NCBI GenBank assembly: GCA_014607495.2
Contig: CP053160.1
Location: forward strand, 8,618,001 to 8,682,000
From: Carposina sasakii
Lineage: Eukaryota > Arthropoda > Insecta > Lepidoptera > Carposinidae
Direction: 5' to 3'
DNA: 64,000 nt
Shown piece by piece: positions 12,000-22,880 of this stretch (its first letter is position 1; the number at the start of each line of letters is the position of its first letter). The notes beneath the pieces are model-generated. The model was given only the letters and a program-made list of their open reading frames with translations, was not told where the DNA came from and searched no databases. The translations under genes were made by a program, and so were the position numbers.

Positions 12000-12950
12000 C
12001 AGCTAAGCTTTATAATAAAAGTCAGCTAGCTACATGAACTTATAGTAAAAACCAAGCTATCGAGGCATATGTTTTTTTTTTCGTTAGTAAACAAAAGTCG
12101 CATTAATCGACGCATTTTAGTATAGAACAGCTCACAAACTACCAAGATTTCAGAAGGCTGCAAGAGGTGTTATGTTATTAGTCGCGTGCGCAGGTGTCAA
12201 AATGAAGCAGGATGCAAGATGCTTCTCGCTCCCACAATGGGAACGCGCAATTTTTAACGTCAATGTCAATTTATACTTTTTACTAATGGAAGTAGAAAGG
12301 CAAAGGATATACATCCATGCAGCCAGTATCTCTAGTAAAATTATTTTTGAATAATTATGATGAATGGAAACTTCGAGAAATTCCTAAAAAACGAGTGTTT
12401 AATTCGGAAAAATACCAAATAACTGGTAAAATAAAACAGTATTTACTATTACGAGTATAACATGGACTAGGTTTACACGGCATACTAGCCACATAAACTT
12501 ACTACAGCATTAAGTAATAACCAAGTTTTTTGTAAGGCCTTTTGTTAATTAAAGACAATAAATATGAACGTACGGCACCTCCAACCATTTCTTAATAGAA
12601 GTTTAAACAAAAGAAAGGTCGCATGCGCAAGAATCGAAGCAATCTCCTATAGAACAGCTCACTAAATACCAGGATTGCAGAAGTTTGTAAGAGGTGTCGC
12701 GTGCGCAGGTGTCAGGAGCAAGCAGGATGCAACATGCTTATCGCTCCCACAATAGGTGTTAGCGCAATTTTTAATGTCAATGTCAATTTATATTATTTTA
12801 CTAATGGAAGAAGAAAGGCAAAGGAAACTATATGTCCATGCAGCCATTATAAATTGTAGAAGATTTCTTAAAAATTATGATTTCAAATTATTTTTCACTT
12901 TATTCAAAAGAAAATGCAAAAGAAAAGAATGTTCATGCATCCATTGTCTT
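12000..12950 (+). repeat. Tandem duplication of a roughly 0.5-kb unit
   Basis: Units starting near tatagaacagctcac (12122 and 12651) share gtcgcgtgcgcaggtgtc, atgcttctcgctcccacaa-type, tttttaacgtcaatgtcaat and catgcagcca blocks, offset about 530 bp. A weaker third echo may begin near 13195. No protein is recognised. Confidence 0.6.
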
Positions 12951-12954
12951 GAAT

Positions 12955-13180
12955 AATACATACATATAATCACGCCTTTATCCCTTACGGGGTAGGCAGA
13001 ACACCAAGGGCCGATAGAACCACATGGTGCCATTTCTGACCAATTTTGAGGGTATAGTTGAGATGTACAAGTTCGGTTAGTAGTGACAAGTGGTCAGCCC
13101 ATCGCCTACAAAGCACAAAGGCCCTCTTGTCCCTCTACTGACTTTACAGTATGCCCGGGAAGCGAAGCAGCTGTAGTATT
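12955..13180 (+). repeat. SINE-C copy
   Basis: Runs from the catac microsatellite and atcacgcctttatccc to cccgggaagcgaagcagctg. Nearly full length. Confidence 0.6.
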
Positions 13181-13349
13181 AATAATAATTGAATAATAAT
13201 GATTTCTAAATCTGAATTTGTGATTTATGATGAATATTGAAAACTTTTAAAAACCTCCATCGAATGGGGAACTCGGGAAAATTCAAAATAACTGTTAAAG
13301 CAACTTACCCGTGCAGAAATTTAAATGTCCAACTAATATCGCCCTACCC

Positions 13350-14271
13350 TCGTCGTCGTCGTCAGCTTATTGCAGTCCACTGCTAGACGTAGGCCTCCCC
13401 CAGTGTACGCCACATGGCTCGATCTCCCGTTTTTGCCATCCAGTCACTACCAGCCGTCCTCTTTAAGTTATCGGTCCATCTGGCCGAAGGGCGCCCAACG
13501 CTACGCTTGCCGGGGCGCGGTCTCCATTTGAGAACCCGTTTACTCCACCGTCCATCGGTTCTACGACAGATGTGGCCGGCCCACTGCCACTTCAGTCTGC
13601 TACATTTCGAGACTGTCTGTCACTTTGGTCTTCTGCCGGATAATCTCGTTTCGGACTTTGTCCATTAGCGAGATTCCGAGCATTGACCTTTCCATAGCTC
13701 TCTGAGTGATATGCAATCGGTGAGCCAGCCCCACCGTCAGGCTCCGTAAGTCATGGCTGGTAGAACGCACTGATCGAACACCTTGGTCTTGAGGCATTGT
13801 GGCAAGGATGACTAAAGATATGACGCAACTTCCCAAACGCTGCCCACCCAAGCTCCACTCTTCTGGTGATTTCTCCCTCGAAGTTGTCTTTACCTAACTG
13901 CAATATTTGCCCAAGGTATACATATTTCTGAACAACTTCTAGGGCTATACTTTCGACGGATATCGGCTCAGGGATGATGTGTCGATTGAACATTACCTTG
14001 GTCTTGTCCAGGTTCATCCCGAGTCCTACACGCCTCGAGGCAGCATTGAGACTAGACAGCATTTTTTGTAGGTCCTGTAGCGATTCAGCTATCAAAACTA
14101 TGTCGTCTGTAAAACGGAGATGCGTGAGACATTCACCATTGACGTTGATGCCTAGTCCATCCCACTGTAGCGTCTTGAAGACGTCCTCGGTCGCGTTGGT
14201 GAAGAGTTTCGGGGATATTACGTCACCCTGTCTCACATCTCGGAGTAATTGGATCGGTCTCAATGTATTCA
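13350..14271 (-). pseudogene. 5'-truncated RTE-type LINE (RT and C-terminal part), degenerate
   Basis: On the - strand, [49 protein letters not shown] and YVYLGQILQLGKDNFEGE belong to an RTE-clade reverse transcriptase. The catalytic box reads FTDD instead of FADD, and the downstream part continues in another frame (13600-13851). The 3' end is tcgtcgtcgtc next to a 'cagtggactgcaata' tail. It is dead: truncated, frameshifted and altered at the catalytic motif. Confidence 0.8.
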
Positions 14272-14431
14272 TATTTTATTGGCTAACCGTAACCCGTAAC
14301 ACGTGATGGGATCATCTTAATATATTCTGTGATCGGCACATTCGAGTGTATTTAACGGTCAAAGGTATTTTATCAAGGGAGGGTGAATGAAAAAACAATT
14401 TGATGCAATACCTTTTCGAAGTAGTGAGGGT

Positions 14432-14562
14432 TTCATCATCATCAGCCTATTGCAGTCCACTGCTAGACGTAGGCCTCCCCCAGGGCACGCCACAAGACTA
14501 CCATGGGGGGGTATTTGCCCATAGTCACAACGCTGGGCAGGCGGGTTGGTGACCGTGACTAA
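14432..14562 (-). repeat. SINE-B copy with RTE-like 3' tail
   Basis: On the - strand it ends cagtggactgcaataggctg then gatgatgatga. The tail matches the end of the RTE fragment at 13380, so this family probably borrows RTE enzymes. Confidence 0.6.
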
Positions 14563-14737
14563 ATCATAATACCTACTCGTATAGTGGCGTTTTTGGAATC
14601 TACAGATTGGGGAACGTAGTATACTCGTATTATTTGAACCTGCAATGTATCCGTACATGTAAACTACCTTACTTACAGACACATCTTTATCCGTGTAAGT
14701 AAACTTTTGAATTCATTACCGTCTCTTGTGCCCGTGG

Positions 14738-14930
14738 GAATTTCGGAACATCATTTCTTACGTTCACGAAGGAGATCCTGTGGCCACGCTTAGCATAACC
14801 AGGCCAGATGCAAATGATCAGTGAAAAGTTGCTAGCCTGAGAGAATGTTATTTAGGCGACTCCGATGAGCACGAAAACAGATAAAGCTGATATATATTTC
14901 AGTGAAGTCGGGCATCAGGTACTTTCCTAG
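14738..14930 (-). repeat. Unclassified interspersed repeat (family R-D)
   Basis: Shares blocks (ggagatcctgtggccacg, agttgctagc, gagagaatg) with copies at 18716-18926, 50690-50925 and 58365-58560 and shorter pieces at about 4915, 43200 and 52535. Non-coding and of unknown class. Confidence 0.45.
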
Positions 14931-15011
14931 ATAACAAAAAATCTATAATCTACTACTAATACTTATGTAAATAAATGCAGTTTTTGTGCATAATATGATA
15001 ATCAGATAGCT

Positions 15012-15042
15012 AGATATAATAAAGGTGAAATTGGAGTCAGTT
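15012..15042 (+). promoter_or_regulatory. Lipase 1 core promoter: TATA box plus initiator
   Basis: A TATA-like agatataataaag (from 15012) is followed about 25 bp later by TCAGTT at 15037-15042, an arthropod-type initiator. This puts transcription start near 15039, so the GTG-initiated frame at 15025 cannot be the start and ATG 15085 is preferred. Confidence 0.6.
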
Positions 15043-15084
15043 TTAGATAGTTCGAACCTGCGACGCCGTTGCTATCACTTTACA

Positions 15085-16311
15085 ATGAACTCCCTCGCTG
15101 CGGGAGCGCTGGTGATCCTGCTTCAGATGTGCCAAGTCTACTCAGACATATTCGACTACCGCGTCCCCGCTGACGGCAAGAAGAACTTCACAGGAATAGG
15201 CGAGGAGCATGGCTACAAAGTCGAGGAACACAGAATCATCACGGAAGACGGCTACATCCTCAGAGTATACCACATCCCTGGCGATAAGACTAAGCCCGTC
15301 CTTTTGCAGCATGGCGTCGAAGATTCTGGCGACAGTTTCATTTTAAGAGGAGACACCTCTTTAGCACTTGTCCTGGCTAAAGCAGGCTATGACGTATGGG
15401 TCTCCAACAGCAGAGGGAACTGGTACTCCCGCGACCACGTCACCCTCGATCCTGACACCGACAAAGCTTTCTGGAATTACACCTTCAACGAATTGGGCTT
15501 CTACGACATCCCCGCCTGCATCGACTACATTCTAGCGTACACTCTCCAAACATCCTTGTACTGCATTGGACATTCTCAGGGAACACAAATATTTTTTGTC
15601 TTGGGATCTACGAGACCAGAATATAATGATAAAATCCGTGTGTTTATAGCTCTCGCTCCAATCTGCTTCCTAAACCACCTGAGGCCTCCGGACTCTACTG
15701 TGCAAGAAGCTGCACCTCTGATGAACGATCTGATGCTCGCTTTAGGCATAGAAGAAGTCTACAGAGACGGCAGCATCACTAAGGATGCCTTTGAAGCCAT
15801 ATGCACAAAAGGAATTGTCGGTTATGTACTGTGTATGGATTTCCTTTTATTTCCTTTCGCCGGCTATGATGCAGAGCAGATGGGAGTGGAATTCACGCAT
15901 ATAGTGTGGGGACATTACCCGCAGTCGACGTCGAGGAAGAATCTGCTGCATACAGGACAGATAACACGTCGTCACAAGTTCGCCAAGTTCGACAATGGGA
16001 TCATAGGCAATATGATGGCGTATGGATCCATCGAACCACCAGAATATGACTTGCAGAAGGTTAGGATGAACGTGGCTTTGTTCCACGCTCTGAATGATAA
16101 GTTGTCTGTGGTGGGTGACGTGGAGGAGCTCAGAGCTCACCTTCCAAATGTGGTGGAATACAAACTGATCGATCGCCTGCATGCTGACCATTATGACTTC
16201 GTGTGGGGCAAAGACGCTTATATATACCTTTACCCCGACTTAATCAGTGTTATGGAAAAATATATGACACCAAAGCTTGTTATAAGTGACCTGATTGATT
16301 CTTCTGAATAA
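15085..16311 (+). CDS. Lipase 1, acid-lipase-type alpha/beta hydrolase, secreted, intronless
   Basis: A 408-residue lipase of the lysosomal-acid/gastric lipase family. A signal peptide (MNSLAAGALVILLQMCQVYS) precedes the mature start near DIFDYRV. An Abhydro-lipase N-terminal motif follows (GYKVEEHRIITEDGYILRVY), then the oxyanion/lid-type LLQHGVEDSGD. The nucleophile elbow is GHSQG with Ser164, and the other triad residues are Asp338 (ALNDKLS) and His369 (ADHYDF). It has a normal family length and one exon. The start is ATG 15085, 46 bp after the predicted transcription start; upstream in-frame GTG is rejected. A polyadenylation signal AATAAA lies at 16474. The next gene is a close tandem duplicate. 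It probably hydrolyses acyl glycerides or sterol esters in a gut, lysosomal or extracellular compartment; the substrate is not shown by sequence. Confidence 0.93.
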   Translation: MNSLAAGALVILLQMCQVYSDIFDYRVPADGKKNFTGIGEEHGYKVEEHRIITEDGYILRVYHIPGDKTKPVLLQHGVEDSGDSFILRGDTSLALVLAKAGYDVWVSNSRGNWYSRDHVTLDPDTDKAFWNYTFNELGFYDIPACIDYILAYTLQTSLYCIGHSQGTQIFFVLGSTRPEYNDKIRVFIALAPICFLNHLRPPDSTVQEAAPLMNDLMLALGIEEVYRDGSITKDAFEAICTKGIVGYVLCMDFLLFPFAGYDAEQMGVEFTHIVWGHYPQSTSRKNLLHTGQITRRHKFAKFDNGIIGNMMAYGSIEPPEYDLQKVRMNVALFHALNDKLSVVGDVEELRAHLPNVVEYKLIDRLHADHYDFVWGKDAYIYLYPDLISVMEKYMTPKLVISDLIDSSE

Positions 16312-16860
16312 ACCAAGTTTAAAAAGGTCATAGTTATTTAGAATGTAGTAAATTTTTGTAACCCAGGTCCCAACAGTCGCTAGCTTGAGAGATAGAAAGA
16401 AGACTGAAAAACGATATCAGGATAATACCTATCACCCGTGATGAGCCGTTGTCTCTGAAAAATTTATAGCTCCAATAAAATAGGTACCTAACCAAGTGCT
16501 TAATTATAACAATTACAACACCAAGTGCCTACACACTGTTAAAATAATATTTAAATAGCTGTAATGATAATAACCTACAGTTTTTACCTGTAAATAACAA
16601 ATTGCATTTTGAAATTTTTTACATTTTTCCATTCTCCTCTTAGGTTTGAATCGGTAGGGGATATAATTTATGTACGCAAGATATTATGTATGTAGGTAGT
16701 ACATAATGATCGTGTGACTGTGTGTGCTTTGCTTTATCAATATTCTTTCGAATACATATCCTTAGTAAAGAAATTCATACAAAACCAATAATAAAATTAG
16801 GCATCCGTATTCCGCTAATATGCAAATTAGGTAATATGTTTTAACAGTAACAGCTGCACA
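16312..16860. other. Lipase 1 3' flank
   Basis: AT-rich spacer with the AATAAA of lipase 1 at 16474. No repeat or gene recognised, which makes it one of the cleanest stretches in the window. Confidence 0.5.
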
Positions 16861-16871
16861 TTGCTGACGGG

Positions 16872-16907
16872 TATATATAGGAGTAGTGTCAACATTCCGT
16901 GTCAGAC
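16872..16907 (+). promoter_or_regulatory. Lipase 2 core promoter: TATA box plus initiator
   Basis: TATATATAG at 16872-16880 is followed by TCAGAC at 16902-16907. The A at 16904 is 32 bp from the TATA start, normal spacing. The layout mirrors lipase 1. Confidence 0.55.
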
Positions 16908-16938
16908 AGTTGCCGGACCCTGGCGAACTTCCTTTACG

Positions 16939-18147
16939 ATGAATTACCTCTCAGCAGGAGCGTTTGTCTGCCTAGTCCAGCTGGTGTCAGCGGATATATT
17001 CGACTACCGCGTCTCCTCTGACGGTAAGAAGAACTTCACAGGAATAGGCGAGGAGCATGGCTTCAAAGTCGAAGAACACAGGGTCATCACGGAAGACGGC
17101 TACATACTCAGAGTATACCACATCCCCGGCGATAAGGCCAGGCCCGTCCTATTACAGCACGGCCTCGAAGATTCCGGCGACACTTTTATTCTGAGAGGGG
17201 AAACCTCCCTCGCTCTAGTCCTCGCTAAAGAAGGCTACGACGTGTGGGTAAGCAACAGCAGGGGCAACTGGTACTCTCGAGACCACGTGACCCTTGATCC
17301 CGATACTGACGAAGCGTTTTGGGAGTATACCTTCAATGAATTGGGTTATTACGATCTCCCTGCTTGTATCGACTACATTCTTGCGAAGACGCTTCAAAAG
17401 TCGTTGTACTGTATCGGTCACTCGCAGGGAACACAGATCTTCTTCGTCCTGGGCACGACCAGGCCGGAGTACAACGACAAGATCCGTGTGTTCGTGGCGC
17501 TCGCCCCGATCTGTTTCCTGAACCACCTAGTACCTCCTGACTCCACGGTGCAGTTAGCGGCGCCACTGATTAACGAACTGCTGGTCAGCTTAGGAATAAA
17601 CGAGGTCAACAAGGACGGCAGCGTAACAAAGGATGCCTTCGAAGCTATATGCACCAAAGGTACTATAGGTTACGATCTGTGCATAAACTTCCTACTGTTC
17701 CCCTTCTCTGGTTACGATACTGAGCAATTGGGAGAAGAATTCACACGGACAGTATGGGGGCATTACCCACAGTCAACGTCGCGGAAGAATCTGCTGCACA
17801 CCGGACAGATCACGATCCGGGGCAAGTTCGCTAAGTTCGACAACGGTATCGAGGGAAACCTGAAGGCGTACGGCACGCCGGAACCTCCGGAGTACGACTT
17901 GAAGAAGATGAAGATGAACGTTGCATTATTCCACGCTCTGAACGACAAACTGTCTGTAGTCGGGGACGTGGAGGAGCTCAGGGACCATCTGCCAAACGTT
18001 GTCAAATACAAACTCATCGACCGCTTGCACGCGAACCATTACGACTTCGTGTGGGGTAAAAATGCCTTTGAATACGTCTACCCTGATGTTATTGAGGTTC
18101 TTAAGGCACACCCTCACCCGAAACTTATTGTAAGTGACTTATTGTAA
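16939..18147 (+). CDS. Lipase 2, tandem duplicate of lipase 1, secreted, intronless
   Basis: A 402-residue acid-lipase-type hydrolase. The signal peptide is MNYLSAGAFVCLVQLVSA, with the mature start at DIFDYRV as in lipase 1. The triad is Ser162 in GHSQG, Asp336 (ALNDKLS) and His367 (ANHYDF). It is collinear with lipase 1 and differs mainly by substitutions in the signal peptide, in the 205-250 cap region and at the C-terminus (KAHPHPKLIVSDLL, six residues shorter). Coding DNA is richer in G+C at third positions than in lipase 1. ATG 16939 lies just downstream of the TATA/initiator; the longer TTG-initiated frame from 16861 begins before the TATA box and is rejected. AATAAA lies at 18160-18165. 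It is transcribed toward the CAT-B 3' end. Confidence 0.93.
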   Translation: MNYLSAGAFVCLVQLVSADIFDYRVSSDGKKNFTGIGEEHGFKVEEHRVITEDGYILRVYHIPGDKARPVLLQHGLEDSGDTFILRGETSLALVLAKEGYDVWVSNSRGNWYSRDHVTLDPDTDEAFWEYTFNELGYYDLPACIDYILAKTLQKSLYCIGHSQGTQIFFVLGTTRPEYNDKIRVFVALAPICFLNHLVPPDSTVQLAAPLINELLVSLGINEVNKDGSVTKDAFEAICTKGTIGYDLCINFLLFPFSGYDTEQLGEEFTRTVWGHYPQSTSRKNLLHTGQITIRGKFAKFDNGIEGNLKAYGTPEPPEYDLKKMKMNVALFHALNDKLSVVGDVEELRDHLPNVVKYKLIDRLHANHYDFVWGKNAFEYVYPDVIEVLKAHPHPKLIVSDLL

Positions 18148-18322
18148 GATTATAATGCAAATAAATATATGATTCTGTACAAATTGATTTCTTTCCTTAG
18201 TAGGACTTGTGGTTGAAGCTAATAAGGTTGAATAAGCTGCCCCTCGTATCGGGCGACTTGTGACCACAATCACTAGCTAGGCTACTAGAGTCGCGATTAA
18301 AAACCAGATCCAAACACATATA

Positions 18323-18697
18323 CAGGATGTTTTTTCGTTGCTACCCTTAACGAAGGGTACGTACTCTACTATATATCAAATAAAGAAGTTTAAGCCAAAA
18401 AAATGCTGGGAAACTATGTAATTTTTTTATTTTTATTACTTGATCAGGCAAAATTTATAGTGTCCAGTGTTTATGCTAGTTTTTTCATACACAGATATTA
18501 ATTATTTCTCGTGAAAAAAACTTGCTAGACGCGTCAATATGCATTTATGCAGAAAAACGCAGTCTATATACTCAACTTTGGACCCCAATATTTTAGAAAC
18601 CAGACACTTCCCAGGTAGGCTTCCATTGAGAAAAATGATCGTGATGATGAGGAGATTCCGTAGTTTTCAGGAACGTTAACGACCAAAAATCAGCCTG
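18323..18697 (-). mobile_element. MITE-2 copy
   Basis: A full-length reverse copy with ends CAGGATG and CAGCCTG, flanked by TA on both sides. It lies 175 bp downstream of lipase 2. Confidence 0.75.
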
Positions 18698-18715
18698 TAT
18701 AAATACATAACACTG

Positions 18716-18926
18716 CGTTCCCGAAACGGGGTAGCCTGAGCTGCAGGATCATAAAGGAGATCTCGCAGCCACGTTTAACATAACGGGGACAGATATTATG
18801 ATCAGGGACTAGTTGCTAGCTTATCGCCAGAGAGAATGCTCGAGTTCCTTAGAGGACTCTTACGACATGCACGGAACGAGATGCAGCTGATGTATTCTAG
18901 TGAAGTTCCGCATCAGCACAGGTACC
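18716..18926 (-). repeat. R-D repeat copy
   Basis: Contains cgaaacggggtagcctgag, ggagatctcgcagccacg and gatgtattctagtgaagttc blocks shared with 50690-50925 and 58365-58560. Confidence 0.45.
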
Positions 18927-18937
18927 ATGCAATAACG

Positions 18938-19165
18938 ACGGCCGATTGGTGTAGTTGGTAGTGGCCCTGCCTGCGACGCCGTAGGTCCTGGGTTCGAATC
19001 CCGGTAGGTGCAAATATTGATGTGATGAATATCGATGTTTGTTTCCGAGTCATGGATGTTTATATACTTATCTATGTATTTATATACCGTTGCCTAGTAC
19101 CCACGACACAAGACCTTAGGGATCTTAGTGTGGGACTAGGTCAATGTGTTGTGAAGTGTGTAAAA
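18938..19165 (+). repeat. tRNA-derived SINE (SINE-A), longest copy
   Basis: The tRNA-like head reads ccgattggtgtagttggtag and the B box ggttcgaatcccggt. The body carries cacgacacaagacctta and the 3' end is A-rich. The loss of cloverleaf pairing and the long tail show a SINE, not a tRNA gene. Confidence 0.75.
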
Positions 19166-19255
19166 ACAAAAAAAAAAACAAAAAAAGTAAATACATAGCC
19201 ACCAAGTACTCCGAAACTCTTTATGTCAATCGACATAATTATCATACACGTCTAT

Positions 19256-19467
19256 ATCGTAAGAGGCGACTAAGGGTTTCCGGGAGGTGGGCAGCAGCGC
19301 CTCCCGTACTGACAACATGGTCTGAAGATCACACCGCGCTCACCAACCCGCCTGCTCAGCGTGGTGACTATGGGCAAAACCCCCCTGTGGCAGTAGCCTT
19401 GTGGCGTGCCCTGGGGAGGCCTACGTCCAGCAGTGGACTGCAATAGGCTGAAGAAGATATCATCATA
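19256..19467 (+). repeat. SINE-B copy with RTE-like 3' tail
   Basis: Runs from aagaggcgactaagggt to cagtggactgcaataggctg. The last 60 bp resemble the RTE LINE end. Confidence 0.6.
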
Positions 19468-19990
19468 AGTTATGTGTAACAAGTAAATAAAAAATCATAA
19501 TCAAGATGACCTTCATATATCATTGGTCTACTTCTACATAGCTCTAAATATAAATAATCACCTTGAAAAATAATTCCAAAATTTATTCAAGCAATTCATA
19601 AAAGCTGAACTAAGCAACAGTATATTAATAAATCAAAATATAAGTACTTACATGTGACAGGGTCATGTATGATAGTCCTATACAGGGTATAAGTGACAAC
19701 TCGTCGGCAAAAGAAATGCTGATGTCTAAGTCTACGTCACTTATATTCCGTATAGGCGGAAAGTTGAGTCAACAAGTACCCATTGTGTCCACGGTGAGAG
19801 CTTAAGTGAATCCGCAGACATTACAAATAAATATCGCAAAGATAAAATGCGATCTCATACTATTAAAATCGTACAAATATAATTATTGTTAAGTGCCTGA
19901 CTCGCTCCTATCACTTTCAAGGTATGATATGGTAGATAGACTCAATTATATCCACATATCACCGTGAACAACATGCCTTATGAGTTAGTC

Positions 19991-20145
19991 TAAGGCCGCA
20001 CTGCGGCAAAACCGCCGCGGTTTTTAACCGCCTGATTTTGTGAGTAAAGGAAACTAATGGATGCGGCCGCACTGACGGTTTTTCTCAGCCATACTAAAAG
20101 TCAGGCGGTTAAAAACCGCGGTGGTTTTGCCGTAGTGCGGCCTTA
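19991..20145. mobile_element. MITE with 45-bp GC-rich inverted repeats
   Basis: The left end taaggccgcactgcggc and right end gtagtgcggcctta are inverted over about 45 bp (both contain ttaaaaaccgcgg or its complement). Total 155 bp, a single copy in the window. Confidence 0.7.
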
Positions 20146-20330
20146 GCCTTACATATACTATTTAACATTTTATTGTTTATTATCTTCATTTGTCCCGATC
20201 ACATCTTTTAAAGTCAAATATATCACCTAATCTGCTGTTTCACAGCTGCACAAACTATAAGTATGTTTGACCATAGCTTACATAACACATAATGATGCTA
20301 AATATACGAAGCCAAAATACAACCTACCTA

Positions 20331-20868
20331 CCTAGGTAGGTAAAAAGAAACAACTTTTACTATAGTCCAAGAGCCAGTGTACCGCAGACTTACGGTATTG
20401 TAGCAAACTCCATATTAATGCCAGGTATACGGTTTCATCTGCCGTTGGTGCAATGGGGATTCACTAATCCAATCGAGGGTTCCTTTGAGCGTGGCTGGAA
20501 GTCGAAAGGCAAAAATATTGACTTTCAAAACGTGATCGCAGCATGTCTGCCGTTTTGATATCTTAAAATATAGGTACAATTTTTGTGTAGAATAGTTTAA
20601 TGGCAGACACTTATTCCTACTCATTTTATATAATTTCAAAGCTACGGCAATTTCATACACATTTGCGTTATTTCAGAAAAGCTGAGCATACCTGGCATTA
20701 ATATGGAGTTTGCTACTATACCGTAAGTCTGCGGAATACTGGCTCTCAGTCTACTATAGAATAGAATATGGAATATAGTGAAAAGTTGTATGGAACAGCT
20801 GTTTTTTTTCTCACTATTTCGGAGTTGGTCCCATAGAGAAAGTTGTTTCTTTTTACCTAACTAGTTTT
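20331..20868. mobile_element. Long inverted-repeat element, about 0.54 kb
   Basis: The left arm (taggtaaaaagaaacaac, then agccagtgtaccgcagac, gtagcaaactccatatta) is repeated inverted on the right (taatatggagtttgctac, gtctgcggaatactggct, gttgtttctttttaccta). The right arm carries an extra segment of about 80 bp (20758-20840). The core has no recognised coding sequence. Confidence 0.65.
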
Positions 20869-21554
20869 GTGTCAAAAGCAAATCACTAATTTTTAAAACA
20901 CCTTATATACCTAATTAGTAACAATATGTGCATGCGGATTAAGGGCCCTGCTCTGCCCTGCGGATTTAGGTGATAGAGCCTTGGGTTTCACCACAACTTT
21001 CCATAAAACTCCCAGAGTATTTTCCCTTTGTTTCACAAAGGTTGTAGGTATGTTGATGGCCGATTTTTCCAGTAGCCTATCTAAAGGTGAAATTTGATGC
21101 TATTTTTATCCTTCAGATAAGCTTTAATCGGCCCTTACACATATTGATTTGTACGCCTCTATGTCATGCTCACATGTTTTGCTATTTCATGTACACTGCT
21201 AAGGCGTAGTTACAGCGTCATCGGTTATTTTTACCAATCGAGTTTCATAGTTATATTCCAAATTTTCAACAACAATTTTTACATACCTATACTATATCTA
21301 GGTACCTACTTAAAATATTAAGTACGCTTTCAACCGCTACTGTAATTAACTGCAAAAACTTGTGTAAATACAATTTTCGATTACGTAGGTAATTTATAAA
21401 TGACAAAATATTTACTTCCTATTAAATGCGTAAATGAGAAATTAGTGGCAAGCATGTGTTGTCAGCACTAACGCATAACAGCATCCCATATCTACCCGTG
21501 GGGGTCGTAGGTGGTGATTATTTGCTTCTACTAGGCGCGACTACTTGACTACTT

Positions 21555-21817
21555 GGCCGCGTGGTGCCGGCAGAGTAGAATTCGTACCACCCCATGTCTG
21601 CCCGTGGGTATCGTACGAGGCGATTAAGGGTTTCCGGGAGGTGGGCAGCAGCGCCTTCCGTGTTGACAACATAGTCCAAAATACAAACTGCGTTCACCAA
21701 CCCGCCTGCCCAGCGTGGTGACTATGGGCAAATACCCCGCCATGGCAGTCTTGTGGCGTGCCCTGGGGGAGACCTACGTCCAGCAGTGGACTGCAATAGG
21801 CTGGTGATAATGATGAC
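21555..21817 (+). repeat. SINE-B, most complete copy
   Basis: Starts ggccgcgtggtgccggcag and ends cagtggactgcaataggctg followed by gataatgatga. The 3' end is RTE-like. Other copies: 6745, 14432(-), 19256, 33700(-), 45233 and 46050. Confidence 0.65.
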
Positions 21818-21954
21818 TAGGTGAAGGCAGTAGTGTCTCCTAAGATGAGAAGCTGGCAACTTGTCACTGACCGTTTACATCTGTCTTGGCACTGCTTAAC
21901 GTTGCGATCTCCTTTATGATTCTGAATGTCTGACTGCCACATTTCAGTGACACA

Positions 21955-22014
21955 GCCGTGTCTATGTGTCTATATTGTGTCTATGTGTCTATATTGTGTC
22001 TATGTGTCTATATT
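21955..22014 (+). repeat. 20-bp minisatellite, three units
   Basis: The unit gtgtctatgtgtctatatt is repeated three times immediately upstream of a short inverted repeat. Confidence 0.8.
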
Positions 22015-22087
22015 GCACCTTTCGTAGAACAACGTCACAATGGCGTTTTACAATCTTTGACAATTGCCGTTGTTCTATCGAAGGTGC
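22015..22087. mobile_element. Short hairpin MITE
   Basis: The arms gcacctttcgtagaacaacg and cgttgttctatcgaaggtgc pair in inverted orientation around a 33-bp loop, with a 3-bp mismatch. Confidence 0.5.
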
Positions 22088-22880
22088 GATATATTCTCGT
22101 ATATTTTTTAAATATTTGACAGCTCTTGATATATACCGGGCAGTAAATACTTCGTGCTGAAGAGATGACGCTGTATGAAGTCAACATTAGCCGAATATCT
22201 CATTCTAAAGATCGATGTGCAATTTTGTATTAAGTGTGTTTTTTTACAGTATGTATATCAGTAGGTAAGAATTAATAGGGAGTAGAAATAAAATGTGAAC
22301 ATTGTGAATTAAATGCATACATACCTCACAACATTAATACCTATACATACATTACACTAAATAAATAGGTAAAAAAATAGGTAAAAAAAAACTAACATAA
22401 TTAACCAAATCCCATTTTGACATCACCTTCTGACATTACAGTCACAAATGGAATAAATAGCCTAAAAACTACAATCCTTCATAATGTAATACTTTGGTCA
22501 CCAGGAACATAATAGAGATTCTTTAGGTAGAAAAAAAAAAGAGATTTTGTCAATATAATATCGATATGAAAATACAGTATAAGTACGATTTTTTAATTTT
22601 TTTTTTAAATAAATACTAAGTCTAATAAAAACAAAATAATAATAGGAAACTTTCGCGGAACAGAAACATTTGAGATTCCGTAACATTGGGGTACTCTAGC
22701 GCAGGGGCTAACTCTGGCGCAGAACAAAACGAAAATTAAACTTCTCACCAGGGATAAAATACCCCGAGCGACGTTACGACGAGGCTTTTAAGTACTACAA
22801 TATAATCTTGTCAATTAATTTGAAATTTATGACATTACTATGTCAATATAACGATTAATAACAACTATATGCCTCTTACC

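Noticed and set aside
15025..15084. Longer N-terminus of lipase 1 from 15025
   Set aside because: It begins with GTG, lies at or before the predicted transcription start, and would hide the signal peptide that starts at ATG 15085.
16861..16938. Longer N-terminus of lipase 2 from 16861
   Set aside because: It begins with TTG and spans the TATA box. ATG 16939 starts a normal signal peptide.
17215..17657. Several antisense frames inside lipase 2
   Set aside because: They are mirror frames caused by GC-rich third positions of a clearly real gene.
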